Assembly (NCBI RefSeq): GCF_004376845.1
Contig: NZ_SNUW01000005.1
Span: forward strand, 124,001-188,000
Direction of reading: 5' to 3'
Source: Psychromonas algarum
Lineage (GTDB): Bacteria; Pseudomonadota; Gammaproteobacteria; Enterobacterales; Psychromonadaceae
Length of the DNA: 64,000 nucleotides
Shown here piece after piece: positions 27,820 through 37,836 of the stretch. Both the position numbers and the translations under genes were made by a program. The notes under the pieces are model-generated. The model was not told the DNA's origin and searched no databases. It was given only the letters and a program-made list of their open reading frames with translations. Numbering within the stretch: the stretch's first letter is position 1; each line of letters opens with the position of its first letter.

Positions 27820-28746
27820 ATGCAAAAAAATACATTTTATCCAATCGGATTATTTGGTGTTCCGTGGCAAGAAGCTGAAAAACAGCAATGGTTAGATGGC
27901 GCTGTTAAAGCACGTTATTATCAAGATGATGTTGTCACTCAATTAAAAGATCTTGCTGAACGTTTTGATCTTATTCAATATGGTGCACTCACCATTGACC
28001 CTAGTAGTTATCCTTTATACGCATTAAAAAGTAAATCATGGGACATTAACAAACCCATCGTTTTAATCACAGGTGGTGTACATGGCTATGAAACAAGTGG
28101 AGTACATGGTGCACTGCAATTTATGCATGAAGTAGCAGAAGATTATACAAATCATTTTAATATTGTTGCACTACCTTGCGTAAGCCCTTGGGGTTATGAA
28201 CATATCGTTCGTTGGAACCCTTATGCTGTTGATCCTAATCGCTCATTTGTAGAAGCAAGTCCAAGTCAAGAAGCAGCTAATGCGATGTGTTTTGTTGCTG
28301 AACTTGAAGGAGAAGTGATCTTACATATCGACTTGCACGAAACAACCGACTCTGATGAAAGCGAATTTAGACCCGCATTAGCTGCTCGTAATGGTGAAGA
28401 CTTCATTGCAGATAGTATTCCAGATGGGTTCTATCTAGTAGGAGATTCTGAGAATAAACAAGCCGCTTTTCAAGCTTCTATAATTGATTCCGTTAAACAG
28501 GTGACTCATATCGCCCCAGCAGATAACAATGGCGACATTATAGGCTCTAAAGTGGAAGGTGAAGGAATTATATATTACCCAGTAAAAGAGCTAGGTTTAT
28601 GTGCAGGCATGACCAACGCAGCATACACCACTACAACAGAGGTTTACCCAGATAGTAAGCAAGTTAATGATCAAGATTGTAATCGTGCGCAGGTCGCAGC
28701 AATTAAAGCAGCAATCGACTTTATATTGTTACAAAGCAATGATTAA
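27820..28746 (+). CDS. M14-family zinc carboxypeptidase / deacylase-like protein
   Basis: 308 residues with the M14 zinc site: HGYE (H-x2-E) in TGGVHGYETSGVHGALQF and a later His in VILHIDLHETTDSDE. This is the succinylglutamate desuccinylase/aspartoacylase-like branch as well as carboxypeptidases, so the substrate may be a peptide or an acylated amino acid. The start is ATG 27820 after GAGGG. It stands alone and ends only 3 nt before the stop of convergent rsuA, with no terminator between. Confidence 0.85.
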   Translation: MQKNTFYPIGLFGVPWQEAEKQQWLDGAVKARYYQDDVVTQLKDLAERFDLIQYGALTIDPSSYPLYALKSKSWDINKPIVLITGGVHGYETSGVHGALQFMHEVAEDYTNHFNIVALPCVSPWGYEHIVRWNPYAVDPNRSFVEASPSQEAANAMCFVAELEGEVILHIDLHETTDSDESEFRPALAARNGEDFIADSIPDGFYLVGDSENKQAAFQASIIDSVKQVTHIAPADNNGDIIGSKVEGEGIIYYPVKELGLCAGMTNAAYTTTTEVYPDSKQVNDQDCNRAQVAAIKAAIDFILLQSND

Positions 28747-28749
28747 AGT

Positions 28750-29451
28750 TCATTTATAAAAGCTATTGATTTCCAGTGGCGTTAGATAACGCCACTTTCC
28801 AGCTGCAACATCTAATTTAACATCACCAATTTGTTCTCTATGTAATTTTACAACACGGTTTCCAACAGCGGAAAACATACGTTTAACTTGATGAAACTTC
28901 CCTTCGGTTAATGTTAGCAACACTTCTTTTGAATTAATAACCTCGATAAAAGCCGGCAAGGTTAAATTCGCTTCACCTTGTAATTGAATGCCTTCAGCAA
29001 AGCGTTTAACAATATCCTGCGTAATAACTTTTGATAAATTAACACGATATATTTTCGAACAATTATTTGTTGGCAACGTAATGTTAAATGTCCATCTACC
29101 ATCATCGGTGATTAAAATTAATCCTGTTGTATCAACATCCAAGCGACCTGCTATATGTAATTCAGAAACATGTTCTATATCATTATTAAGCTTTAAAAGG
29201 TTGAGTGCTGAAGGATAAACTTCATCAATATTAGAACAAATGGTGTGTGCAGGTTTATGCATTAACAAATATCGAAATGGTCTTGTCTTCAACAAACGTC
29301 CTTCTAAAGTCACATGGTTATTCTCATGAACTTGAAAGGCACAATCAGTGATCAATATGTTATTGACTAAGATTTTTTCTGCTTGAATAACAACAATTAC
29401 TTGTTGCTTGTTTAGCGTTGTACTTTTAGCAATAAATTTATCTAAACGCAT
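28750..29451 (-). CDS. rsuA: 16S rRNA pseudouridine synthase, RsuA family
   Basis: Isomerises a uridine of 16S rRNA (U516 in E. coli). 233 residues: N-terminal S4-like domain (MRLDKFIAKSTTLNKQQV), catalytic domain with the Asp-bearing motif AGRLDVDTTGLILITDDG and the C-terminal GKFHQVKRMFSAVGNRV. Possible last gene of a run XRE regulator - gcvT - phzF - rsuA; the gap to phzF is 15 nt. Function does not fit that context otherwise. Confidence 0.92.
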   Translation of the reverse strand: MRLDKFIAKSTTLNKQQVIVVIQAEKILVNNILITDCAFQVHENNHVTLEGRLLKTRPFRYLLMHKPAHTICSNIDEVYPSALNLLKLNNDIEHVSELHIAGRLDVDTTGLILITDDGRWTFNITLPTNNCSKIYRVNLSKVITQDIVKRFAEGIQLQGEANLTLPAFIEVINSKEVLLTLTEGKFHQVKRMFSAVGNRVVKLHREQIGDVKLDVAAGKWRYLTPLEINSFYK

Positions 29452-29466
29452 CGGCTTTTACACAAC

Positions 29467-30273
29467 CTATAAACCTGTAACATTTAACTTGCCTTGTAAA
29501 TAAAACACAGCAAAACCAGAAACTAATATTCGCTCCCCTAATACCTCACAATATAACTTTCCGGCACGTTTTGATGCTTGCAAAGCGATTAGTTTTTCTT
29601 TACCTAGAATACTTGCCCAATAAGGTGTTAACCCCGCATGAATAGAGCCTGTAACGGGATCTTCCCCACCACCATTTGTAGGCCAAAAGTAACGAGAAAC
29701 AAAATCATGCAAACCATCACCACCTCTTGCTGTCACCACTAAGTCATATGGAGCTAGCTGTTTAAGTTTTGCACTGTCATATTCGATGGCTAATACTTCA
29801 TCTTGCGATTCTAATACAGCAAAATAAGCTTGCCGATTTTTTAATATTTGTTGTGGTTTAATGGATAATCCGTCAATCAGGGCTTGCGGACATTGCTCAA
29901 TTAATTCAGGCTGTTGATTTGGAAAACTCATTTGAATACGACCATCAGATAACTGCACAGCACTTACATTCCCAACGGCTAAAGTAACAAATTCAATTTC
30001 ATTTTTAACATCAAAATAGTTAAATAAAACAAATGAACTGGCTAAGGTTGCATGACCACAAAAGTCAATTTCAGTTAACGGTGAAAACCATCTTATTTCA
30101 TATTTATTATCACTACGTGGTTTAATAAAAGCCGTTTCAGATAGGTTATTCTCAGCCGCAATATGTTGCATTAATTGATCAGGGATCCATTCTTTTAAAG
30201 GGATCACAGCAGCAGAGTTACCTTTAAATTGTGATTCAGTAAAAGCATCAACAACAAATATAGTTAATTCCAC
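29467..30273 (-). CDS. PhzF-family isomerase-like protein
   Basis: 268-residue PhzF/YddE-type protein with the diaminopimelate-epimerase-like fold. Motifs: VVDAFTESQFKGNSAAVIPL with the substrate-binding GN, NLSETAFI with the catalytic Glu, CGHATLASSFVLF, and GGEDPVTGSIHAGLTPYW. Substrate unknown; only PhzF itself is well characterised. It follows gcvT by 51 nt on the same strand. Confidence 0.92.
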   Translation of the reverse strand: MELTIFVVDAFTESQFKGNSAAVIPLKEWIPDQLMQHIAAENNLSETAFIKPRSDNKYEIRWFSPLTEIDFCGHATLASSFVLFNYFDVKNEIEFVTLAVGNVSAVQLSDGRIQMSFPNQQPELIEQCPQALIDGLSIKPQQILKNRQAYFAVLESQDEVLAIEYDSAKLKQLAPYDLVVTARGGDGLHDFVSRYFWPTNGGGEDPVTGSIHAGLTPYWASILGKEKLIALQASKRAGKLYCEVLGERILVSGFAVFYLQGKLNVTGL

Positions 30274-30324
30274 AACGTGCCCCTCTATTTAAATGGTTAA
30301 TTAATTAGTTAACAACTGAGCGTA

Positions 30325-31443
30325 TTAACCACGATAATAACTTTGCGCAACAAAAGGCATTTTTTCTACTGTCATGGCTAGTTTTTTACCACGTACTTCA
30401 GCAAATATCTCAGTACCAATAACGGCATTAACAGTAGTAACATAAGCCATTGCAACAGGAATACCAATTGATGGTCCAAAAGTCCCACTTGTTACAATAC
30501 CAACTTCATTATCATTAGCATCAAACAATTTAACCCCTTGTCGAACAGGTGCTTTAGTTTTACCAATTAAACCAACTCGTTTACGAGAAATGTTTTTTGT
30601 CGCTATTTGCTCAAGAATTAAATTACTTCCCGGAAATCCACCAGCACGTACTCCATCTGCACGACGAGCTTTACTAATGCCCCATAATAAACTGGCTTCA
30701 ACGGGTGTTGTTGTTTCGTCTAAGTCATGCCCATATAAACATAAACCACACTCTAAACGTAAAGAGTCACGCGCGCCTAGTCCAATCCACTCAACTTCAT
30801 CGGCAGACAATAGTTCACGTGCTAATTGCTCTGCTTGTGCTGCAGGTACGGAAATTTCAAAACCATCTTCACCCGTATAACCAGAACGGCTCACATAACA
30901 TTCAACACCTACCAGTTGCATTTTTTCTGCATCCATAAAGACCATATTATTAACACTTGGATTAAGTGCCGCTAATACAGAAACAGCTTTAGGGCCTTGT
31001 ATTGCTAATAAAGCTCTGTCTTCAATAAGTTCTAATTCAATATCTGCAGGTAAATTTGCAGTTAAATGTGCAATATCTTGTGCTTTACAAGCAGCATTCA
31101 CGACAACAAATAAATGATCACCAAAATTAGTCACCATCAGGTCATCACTAATACCACCTTGTTCATTGGTAAAAAATGCATAACGTTGCTTACCATTAGG
31201 CAAGTCCAGAATATCAACAGGCACTAACGCTTCTAATGCTTGGGCTGCATTTTCTCCTTTTAAGCGTAATTGCCCCATATGAGAAACATCAAACAATCCT
31301 GCTGACTGACGACAATGTAAATGTTCCTTTTTTACACCCAATGCATATTGCACAGGCATATCATATCCAGCAAAAGGTACCATTTTCCCACCCATTTCAA
31401 TATGTAATGCATGTAGTGGTGTAACATGTAATTGTTCTGACAT
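30325..31443 (-). CDS. gcvT: Glycine cleavage system aminomethyltransferase (T protein)
   Basis: Transfers the methylene group from aminomethyl-lipoyl H protein to tetrahydrofolate, releasing ammonia. 372 residues with LFDVSHMGQLRLKG, GGISDDLMV, SRSGYTGEDGFEI, LGARDSLRLECGLCLYGHDL and VTSGTFGPSIGIPVAM. gcvH and gcvP lie on the opposite strand beyond the XRE/cupin regulator gene, which is 65 nt upstream of gcvT and probably in one transcript with it. Confidence 0.96.
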   Translation of the reverse strand: MSEQLHVTPLHALHIEMGGKMVPFAGYDMPVQYALGVKKEHLHCRQSAGLFDVSHMGQLRLKGENAAQALEALVPVDILDLPNGKQRYAFFTNEQGGISDDLMVTNFGDHLFVVVNAACKAQDIAHLTANLPADIELELIEDRALLAIQGPKAVSVLAALNPSVNNMVFMDAEKMQLVGVECYVSRSGYTGEDGFEISVPAAQAEQLARELLSADEVEWIGLGARDSLRLECGLCLYGHDLDETTTPVEASLLWGISKARRADGVRAGGFPGSNLILEQIATKNISRKRVGLIGKTKAPVRQGVKLFDANDNEVGIVTSGTFGPSIGIPVAMAYVTTVNAVIGTEIFAEVRGKKLAMTVEKMPFVAQSYYRG

Positions 31444-31508
31444 CTGTGTTTACTCCATAAACTAAGTGACAAACGCATTGCTACGTTTATTAAAATTTTT
31501 AAAAATGG

Positions 31509-32135
31509 TTATGATGCTGTTACCCATATAATGGTTGCATCTTGTTCACTAACGGAAACTAACATGTGTCCCATGTTCGCATCGTAATATACTGAGTCGC
31601 CTTCTTGTAAATTCACAGGCTCATAATATTCAGAGAAAAATGTTATTTCACCACTAAGGACTAATAAAAACTCTTCCCCGTCATGACGGATCCAGTCTGC
31701 ATAAGCATCAAAATCACGCGCACGAATTGTTGATTTAAATGGCATCATCTTTTTATTAACTAGTTGTGTTGCTAATAATTCATGTTCATAAGTAGAGGTG
31801 GGATGCACTTTACCCATTTCATTGCGCGTAATATCTCGGCGCCCTGTTGTATTCACTTGTTTAGGAGCTGCAAATAACTGTGGTATATCTATCTGTAGTC
31901 CATTTGTTAGTTTTTGCATTGCCTGAAACGTAGGTGATATCTGCTCATTTTCAATTTTTGATAACGTTGAGCGTGCAAGCCCTGTTTTTTGACTCGCTTC
32001 TTCTAACGTTAATCCAAGCGTTTTTCGGATCTCTTTTAAACGCTCACCTAATTTAATTGGCTCTATTTTTTGTGCATGCTGATCTGTTGAAATCGTCATT
32101 GAAGGGTAAATATCTTGTTGATGCTGATCAGTCAT
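31509..32135 (-). CDS. XRE-family regulator with C-terminal cupin domain, likely glycine-cleavage regulator
   Basis: 208 residues: a helix-turn-helix of the Cro/C1 type (RLKEIRKTLGLTLEEASQKT, LARSTLSKIENEQISPT) and a C-terminal cupin ligand-binding domain (DWIRHDGEEFLLVLSGEITF, EGDSVYYDANMGHMLVSVSE). Same architecture as PuuR and similar metabolite-sensing regulators. It lies between gcvT and the gcvHP pair. The shared intergenic region carries phased CTTTTG repeats and a palindrome, so it probably controls both directions; glycine or a one-carbon metabolite would be the natural ligand (inference). Start follows AGGAGAG. Confidence 0.88.
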   Translation of the reverse strand: MTDQHQQDIYPSMTISTDQHAQKIEPIKLGERLKEIRKTLGLTLEEASQKTGLARSTLSKIENEQISPTFQAMQKLTNGLQIDIPQLFAAPKQVNTTGRRDITRNEMGKVHPTSTYEHELLATQLVNKKMMPFKSTIRARDFDAYADWIRHDGEEFLLVLSGEITFFSEYYEPVNLQEGDSVYYDANMGHMLVSVSEQDATIIWVTAS

Positions 32136-32196
32136 TGCTGCTCTCCTATTAATAATGACTATATTAACCTGCCAAAATAAAAGCGCACATTAAAAT

Positions 32197-32212
32197 AACG
32201 ATCTAGATCACA
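32197..32212 (-). promoter_or_regulatory. Possible CRP site upstream of the gcv regulator
   Basis: TGTGATCTAGATCGTT on the minus strand matches the left and central part of the CRP consensus (TGTGA-N6-TCACA) but only T-C of the right half. Confidence 0.35.
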
Positions 32213-32222
32213 CTGCGAAAAT

Positions 32223-32260
32223 AAAGTTTCCTTTTGGAAACTTTTGTTCACTTTTGGGTA
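32223..32260 (+). promoter_or_regulatory. Candidate operator for the gcv regulator: palindrome plus 10-bp phased repeats
   Basis: AAAGTTTCC-TTTT-GGAAACTTT (32223-32244) is a perfect inverted repeat. Overlapping it, CTTTTG occurs exactly every 10 bp at 32231, 32241 and 32251, i.e. once per helical turn. The last two copies overlap the -35 region of a promoter with TATAAT at 32271-32276 that reads towards gcvH. Confidence 0.6.
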
Positions 32261-32276
32261 AAGAACTCCTTATAAT
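32247..32276 (+). promoter_or_regulatory. Probable gcvH promoter
   Basis: TTCACT (32247-32252), 18 nt, TATAAT (32271-32276). Start of transcription would be near 32283, giving a leader of about 200 nt before gcvH. Confidence 0.5.
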
Positions 32277-32341
32277 GTGAAAACTTGTTATTGATTTAGA
32301 GATTATTAACTGCTTTCATCTAACAAACGAGTACAAGCATG

Positions 32342-32393
32342 TGAGTTATGCAATTTTTCAATAGTAAAAATCTATTATTGGAAACATAACTCA
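32342..32393 (+). other. Long hairpin in the gcvH leader
   Basis: Outer stem TGAGTTATG (32342-32350) / CATAACTCA (32385-32393) encloses a second helix, CAATAG / CTATTATTG with one bulge. It ends 87 nt before gcvH, with no T-run. I find no glycine riboswitch consensus in this leader. Confidence 0.5.
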
Positions 32394-32480
32394 TGAAATA
32401 GTAAATAATAGAATAAATAAGTATTAAGCCATCTTGGGTTATTACTAACATCGTCAGCATTGATTAGTTAAGGAATTATT

Positions 32481-32858
32481 ATGGAAAGCGCATTAAAGTT
32501 CACAGAGACACATGAATGGGTATTAGATAATGGTGACGGTACCATCACTATGGGAATCTCAAACCAAGCACAACAGTTATTAGGTGACGTAGTTTTTGTT
32601 GATTTACCAGATGTGGGTGATGAAACTGAAGCAGGAGAAGCATTCTCTTTAGTTGAATCTGTAAAAGCAGCATCAGATTTGTATGCGCCAGTTACAGGTG
32701 AAGTGGTTGAAATTAATGATGAATTAGAAGGTAGCCCAGAGCTAATCAACGAATCACCTTACTCTGCTGGCTGGATTGTTAAAATTAAACTAACCGATGC
32801 TAGTGAGTTAGATAATTTAACATCAAGTGAAGATTATCACGCGGCAAATGAAGAATAA
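32481..32858 (+). CDS. gcvH: Glycine cleavage system H protein
   Basis: Lipoyl carrier shuttling the aminomethyl group between P, T and L proteins. 125 residues, normal length, with HEWVLDNGDGTITMGISNQA and the lipoylation site Lys62 in LVESVKAASDLYAPVTG. Start follows AAGGA. A terminator-like hairpin follows before gcvP, which may keep H protein in excess. Confidence 0.97.
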   Translation: MESALKFTETHEWVLDNGDGTITMGISNQAQQLLGDVVFVDLPDVGDETEAGEAFSLVESVKAASDLYAPVTGEVVEINDELEGSPELINESPYSAGWIVKIKLTDASELDNLTSSEDYHAANEE

Positions 32859-32897
32859 GCGTTCATTTAGTGATGTTTAAACTAACAAAGAATACTT

Positions 32898-32923
32898 AAG
32901 GCGATTTCATAGGAACTCGCCTT
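32898..32923 (+). terminator. Terminator-like hairpin between gcvH and gcvP
   Basis: AAGGCGA / TCGCCTT with a 12-nt loop, followed by TCTTTTAT. The 165-nt gap to gcvP is large enough for a separate promoter, which I could not identify with confidence. Confidence 0.6.
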
Positions 32924-33023
32924 TCTTTTATCAACTGTAGAATAGCTGTTTATTAAAAGAAACATGATGCAAACACAATTGATTTAATTACCTTTTTGTA
33001 ACCTGTTACTGTTTAGGAAAAAT

Positions 33024-35924
33024 ATGACAACTCATACATTGCTCGATTTATTAAGTGACCAACAAGAATTTGCAACACGTCACAATGGTCCCAACCAAGC
33101 TCAACAACAAATCATGTTAGACACAATTGGGGTCACTAGTTTAGATCAACTGATCAATCAAACAGTCCCAGCTGCTATTCGTCTCCCTCACAAAATGACA
33201 CTCGCTGAGCCACAAAGTGAATCTGATATGTTGGCTTCATTAAAAGAGATTGCAGAAAAAAATGTGGTGAACCGTAGTTTTATTGGTCAAGGTTATTACA
33301 ACACACTTACCCCTAACGTAGTGTTACGAAACGTGTTAGAAAATCCAGGTTGGTACACTGCTTACACTCCATATCAACCAGAGATCTCACAAGGTCGTTT
33401 AGAATCATTATTAAACTACCAACAAATGATCATGGATTTAACGGCTATGGAATTAGCAAATGCTTCTTTATTAGATGAAGCAACCGCAGCCGCAGAATCA
33501 ATGACATTATGTAAGCGCGCGAGTAAAAGCAAAAGTAATGCCTTTTTTGTTAGCGACCAATTACACCCACAAACCATTGACGTTATACGCACACGTGCTG
33601 AATACATTGGTTATGACATTATCACTGGTAATATTGACGAGTTAGATCAGCACGATGTGTTTGCTGCCATTTTACAATACCCAAGTACAACAGGTCATGT
33701 TGAAGACTTAACAGAAATAATTGCACAAGCTCACGCTAAAAAAACACTAGTAACAGTCGCATGTGATTTATTAGCATTAACTGTCTTAAAAGCACCAGGT
33801 GAAATGGGCGCTGATGTTGTAATCGGTAGTGCACAACGTTTTGGTGTTCCAATGGGATTTGGTGGACCACATGCAGGTTTCATGGCAACACGTGATAAAT
33901 TTAAACGTACTATGCCTGGTCGTGTTATCGGCGTTTCGAAAGACAGTAAAGGTAAACAAGCTTTACGTATGGCTATGCAAACTCGCGAGCAACATATTCG
34001 TCGTGAAAAAGCGACATCTAACATTTGTACCGCACAAGCATTGTTAGCGAATATGTCAGCATTTTATGCCTTATATCACGGACCAGAAGGATTACGTAAA
34101 ATTGGTCGTCGTGTACATCATTTTACAGCCATCCTAGCTGCCGGTTTACAAAGTGAAGGTATTGAATTAGATAACAGCGCTTTCTTTGATACGTTAACGC
34201 TTAACACAAACGAACACAGCAAAGCGATTTACCATCGTGCATTAGCTGAAGGTATGAATCTCCGCAAGTTCCCAACTGCTGACAATATTCCAGTTCAGCT
34301 AGGTGTTAGTTTAGATGAAACAACCACAGCTAAAGATGTGGAAGATCTATTATTAGCGATCACAGGTAAAGCTTTAACTGTTGCTGAACTTAGTGAGCAA
34401 ATTGCTAAAGATGAATTTGCAGCCATTCCTGAAACTTGTCGTCGTACTTCTAGCTATTTAACTCATCCAGTATTTAATGAACATCATAGTGAAACGCAGA
34501 TGATGCGTTACATGAAAAAACTAGAAAACAAAGATTATTCATTAACCCACGGTATGATCCCACTAGGTAGTTGTACTATGAAGTTAAATGCGGCCGCTGA
34601 AATGTTACCAGTGACCTGGCCTGAATTTGGTCAAATGCACCCTTTTGCACCTACTGAGCAAAGTTTTGGTTACCAAGAATTAGCTGAAAAACTAACCAGT
34701 ATGTTATGTGAAATCACTGGATATGATGGGTTTTCATTGCAACCTAATTCTGGTGCGCAAGGTGAATATGCAGGTTTAATCGCCATTCAGCGTTATCATC
34801 AACATAATGGAGAAGGACATCGGAATGTATGTTTGATCCCAAGCTCTGCACACGGAACCAACCCAGCATCAGCTTCGATGGTTTCTATGAAAGTCGTCGT
34901 CGTGGGTTGTGATGCTTTAGGTAATATCGATCATGCAGATCTAAAAGAAAAAATCGAAAAACATAGAGAGAACCTGTCTTGTATCATGATCACTTACCCT
35001 TCTACACACGGGGTATATGAAGAAGCAATCCAAGAAGTATGTCAATGGGTACATGAAGCTGGTGGTCAAGTATATCTAGATGGCGCTAACATGAATGCAC
35101 AAGTAGGATTAACTAGCCCAGGGTTTATTGGCTCCGATGTTTCACACCTTAACTTACATAAAACCTTCTGTATTCCACATGGTGGTGGCGGTCCGGGTAT
35201 GGGGCCAATTGGTGTTAAATCACACCTGATCCCATTCTTACCAGGACATATTGAAGTGACTGAATCAGCAGATAATAAACATTATGCTGTTTCAGCAGCC
35301 GAGCTAGGATCAGCTTCTATCTTACCTATTTCATATGCTTACATTGCAATGATGGGTGAGCAAGGTTTAACTGAAGCAACTAAATTAGCTATTTTAAACG
35401 CTAACTATGTAATGGAACGTTTACGACCTCACTATCCTGTTTTATATATTGGGAAAGAGGGTCGTGTAGCTCATGAATGTATTATTGATATTCGTCCACT
35501 TGAAGCAACCTCAGGTATCTCTGGTGAAGATATTGCGAAGCGTTTAATGGACTATGGTTTCCATGCGCCAACAATGTCATTTCCTGTGGCAGGTACATTA
35601 ATGATTGAACCGACTGAGTCTGAAGATATTGGTGAATTAGATCGTTTCTGTGATGCGATGATTGCAATTCGTCATGAAGTTAAAAAAGTTGAATCGGGCG
35701 AATGGACATTACAAGATAACCCATTGGTCAATGCTCCACATACGCAAGTAGACTTAATGGAAACAGAATGGACACATGCTTATTCTCGTGAACTAGCCTG
35801 CTTCCCTACTGAATTCAGTAAAGGTGCTAAATACTGGCCAACTGTGAATCGTGTAGATAACGTATTTGGGGATCGTAATTTAGTTTGTTCATGCCCAAGT
35901 ATTGAAAACTATATAGAAGATTAA
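33024..35924 (+). CDS. gcvP: Glycine dehydrogenase (decarboxylating), P protein
   Basis: PLP-dependent decarboxylation of glycine with transfer of the aminomethyl moiety to lipoyl-H. 966 residues, the long homodimeric form. [14 protein letters not shown] at the start, FIGQGYYNT and [20 protein letters not shown] in the N-half, and [27 protein letters not shown] and the PLP lysine K713 in [17 protein letters not shown] in the C-half. Start follows AGGAAAAAT. Ends just before a bidirectional terminator. Confidence 0.97.
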   Translation: MTTHTLLDLLSDQQEFATRHNGPNQAQQQIMLDTIGVTSLDQLINQTVPAAIRLPHKMTLAEPQSESDMLASLKEIAEKNVVNRSFIGQGYYNTLTPNVVLRNVLENPGWYTAYTPYQPEISQGRLESLLNYQQMIMDLTAMELANASLLDEATAAAESMTLCKRASKSKSNAFFVSDQLHPQTIDVIRTRAEYIGYDIITGNIDELDQHDVFAAILQYPSTTGHVEDLTEIIAQAHAKKTLVTVACDLLALTVLKAPGEMGADVVIGSAQRFGVPMGFGGPHAGFMATRDKFKRTMPGRVIGVSKDSKGKQALRMAMQTREQHIRREKATSNICTAQALLANMSAFYALYHGPEGLRKIGRRVHHFTAILAAGLQSEGIELDNSAFFDTLTLNTNEHSKAIYHRALAEGMNLRKFPTADNIPVQLGVSLDETTTAKDVEDLLLAITGKALTVAELSEQIAKDEFAAIPETCRRTSSYLTHPVFNEHHSETQMMRYMKKLENKDYSLTHGMIPLGSCTMKLNAAAEMLPVTWPEFGQMHPFAPTEQSFGYQELAEKLTSMLCEITGYDGFSLQPNSGAQGEYAGLIAIQRYHQHNGEGHRNVCLIPSSAHGTNPASASMVSMKVVVVGCDALGNIDHADLKEKIEKHRENLSCIMITYPSTHGVYEEAIQEVCQWVHEAGGQVYLDGANMNAQVGLTSPGFIGSDVSHLNLHKTFCIPHGGGGPGMGPIGVKSHLIPFLPGHIEVTESADNKHYAVSAAELGSASILPISYAYIAMMGEQGLTEATKLAILNANYVMERLRPHYPVLYIGKEGRVAHECIIDIRPLEATSGISGEDIAKRLMDYGFHAPTMSFPVAGTLMIEPTESEDIGELDRFCDAMIAIRHEVKKVESGEWTLQDNPLVNAPHTQVDLMETEWTHAYSRELACFPTEFSKGAKYWPTVNRVDNVFGDRNLVCSCPSIENYIED

Positions 35925-35950
35925 ATAAAAGATTAATGTATAAAAAACAA

Positions 35951-35976
35951 AAGAGACAAACCTTGGTTTGTCTCTT
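35951..35976. terminator. Bidirectional terminator between gcvP and atzF
   Basis: Stem AAGAGACAAACC / GGTTTGTCTCTT around TT, with TTTT after it on the plus strand and TTTTGTTTTTT on the minus strand. Serves gcvP and the convergent guanidine operon. Confidence 0.88.
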
Positions 35977-36006
35977 TTTTATTAAATAGATTTTAGTCTT
36001 TAGCAA

Positions 36007-37836
36007 TCATACATTAAGAGTAGTTTTTGAAGCAAAGTAAGCTCGCCAACCACCGAAATGGGTGATATCAGTAGCAGAGTCAATTGCGTAACCTTCACAA
36101 ATAAAACTAGTTACCCAACTACTATCATCTAATTCTACTTTACCAAGCCCTAATGGTTGCCCTATTCCCTGTAAAAAACTCCCTACAGTACTAACCGGTA
36201 TACGCCACACTTCAACTTCAATTGCGGCTCCATCTTCAGCGACTCGAATTAAACCCGGGCGGAAAGGAGGGCCACCTGCTAATGCGTAAAAACGATAATC
36301 TGCAGAGGTATTACAGCTTTTCACTAAATAACCACCTCGTTCTGTTAATTGGTGATTAAGTGGAAAACCAGTTAAATGTGCACCACAAACAGCGATATCA
36401 ATTTGCTCATCACTTGCTTTATCACTTACATCATTTAAAGCTTGCTCAGTCGCCCCTAAGGTAAAATTATTAAGCTGTTGTATTTTAGCGCCAGCGCTCA
36501 ACAGTAAACGGTCGCTAAACGCAGGACCAAATAAAGTAATACCATACGGTAAGCCTGATGCTAAAAAGCCAGCAGGCACTGCAATCGCAGCATAATCCAA
36601 TAAATTCATAAAGTTGGTGTAATAACCTAAGTTAGAATTTAATTGAATAGGATCAGCTTCAACATCAGCAATCGTGTAAGTAGTACCCGTTGTTGGTGTT
36701 ACGACACAATCTAATGTTTCAAGAATGGCATCACATTTCACTTTAAATGCCTGTAGCTTATACATTGCTTTAAAAGCACTCACTGCAGAATGGCTAGTTG
36801 CGCCACCAATGATGGTTTCAATGACAGGTAAACATTGCTTAGAGTCGTTAACAAAAAACTCTTCAATGGCTGCATAACGCTCTGCAACCCAAGGACCTTC
36901 ATATAACAGTTTCGCAGCATCTAAAAACGGTTGAAAGTTAATCGTAACCACTTCTGCACCAGCTTGTTTTAATTGTTCAACACTATTAGCAAATAAGGCT
37001 TGTGCACTTTCATCACCAAAAAAAGCAAGTTGCTCTTGTTCTGGTACACCAATTTTTAATGATCTAAGACCAGACTCAGGTTGATAAACATCATCAGCGC
37101 CTAGATTGAGTCGAGAGTAGCAGTCATTCATATCTTGTTTTGCAGCAATAGTTAATAGTTCATTTAACTCATCAACCGTATTAGCAAAAAAGGTAACGCA
37201 ATCTAAACTTTTACAAGCGGGTACCACACCCGTACAACTCAACAAACCTTTTGTCGCTTTTAAACCCACAATGTTATTAAGCGCTGCTGGTACACGGCCT
37301 GAGCCTGCAGTATCTGTACCGAGTGAAAAACTTACGTTCCCATTAGCAACGGCAACGGCACTGCCCGAGCTTGAACCACCTGAAATATATTCAGGGTTAA
37401 AGCTGTTTTTAACACCGCCCCACGGGCTTCGAACACCAACAAGCCCAGTAGCAAACTGGTCTAAATTAGTTTTACCTAATGGAATAGCACCCGCTGCCAT
37501 TAACAATTGCACAACTTGCGCAGATTGCTCAGGCTGATAACGATACGCTTCACAGCCCGCAGTAGTCGGCAAAATGTTTAAATCAATATTATCTTTAATT
37601 GCAAAAGGTACACCGTATAAAGGTAAATCCTCGATCGACTTTTCGCTCAATGCTGCCAACATTTCAGTTAACTGCTGATCTGAAACAGTCGCTAACCAAA
37701 CATTATTTTGATCATCTTTAGCTTGTTGTAACTTTGCAGCCAAAAAACTTGCAACGTTTAATTCACCACTGCGGTAAGCATCTTGTAAAGCGCTAATGGT
37801 CATATTTTGTGTTGTTATGCTTTTAATATCTGTCAT
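36007..37836 (-). CDS. atzF: Allophanate hydrolase
   Basis: Hydrolyses allophanate to ammonia and CO2, the last step of guanidine (or urea) degradation by the carboxylase route. 609 residues: N-terminal amidase-signature domain (LYGVPFAIKDNIDL with the catalytic Lys, ISGGSSSGSAVAVANG, LGTDTAGSGRVPAALNN with the Ser nucleophile) and the C-terminal allophanate hydrolase domain from about residue 460 (YLVKSCNTSADYRFYALAGG, GIGQPLGLGKVEL). Last gene of the operon; its first base overlaps the carboxylase stop region at 37836. Confidence 0.95.
   Translation of the reverse strand: MTDIKSITTQNMTISALQDAYRSGELNVASFLAAKLQQAKDDQNNVWLATVSDQQLTEMLAALSEKSIEDLPLYGVPFAIKDNIDLNILPTTAGCEAYRYQPEQSAQVVQLLMAAGAIPLGKTNLDQFATGLVGVRSPWGGVKNSFNPEYISGGSSSGSAVAVANGNVSFSLGTDTAGSGRVPAALNNIVGLKATKGLLSCTGVVPACKSLDCVTFFANTVDELNELLTIAAKQDMNDCYSRLNLGADDVYQPESGLRSLKIGVPEQEQLAFFGDESAQALFANSVEQLKQAGAEVVTINFQPFLDAAKLLYEGPWVAERYAAIEEFFVNDSKQCLPVIETIIGGATSHSAVSAFKAMYKLQAFKVKCDAILETLDCVVTPTTGTTYTIADVEADPIQLNSNLGYYTNFMNLLDYAAIAVPAGFLASGLPYGITLFGPAFSDRLLLSAGAKIQQLNNFTLGATEQALNDVSDKASDEQIDIAVCGAHLTGFPLNHQLTERGGYLVKSCNTSADYRFYALAGGPPFRPGLIRVAEDGAAIEVEVWRIPVSTVGSFLQGIGQPLGLGKVELDDSSWVTSFICEGYAIDSATDITHFGGWRAYFASKTTLNV

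Noticed and set aside
32283-32480. Glycine riboswitch before gcvH
   Set aside because: Expected from other bacteria, but the conserved aptamer blocks are not visible.
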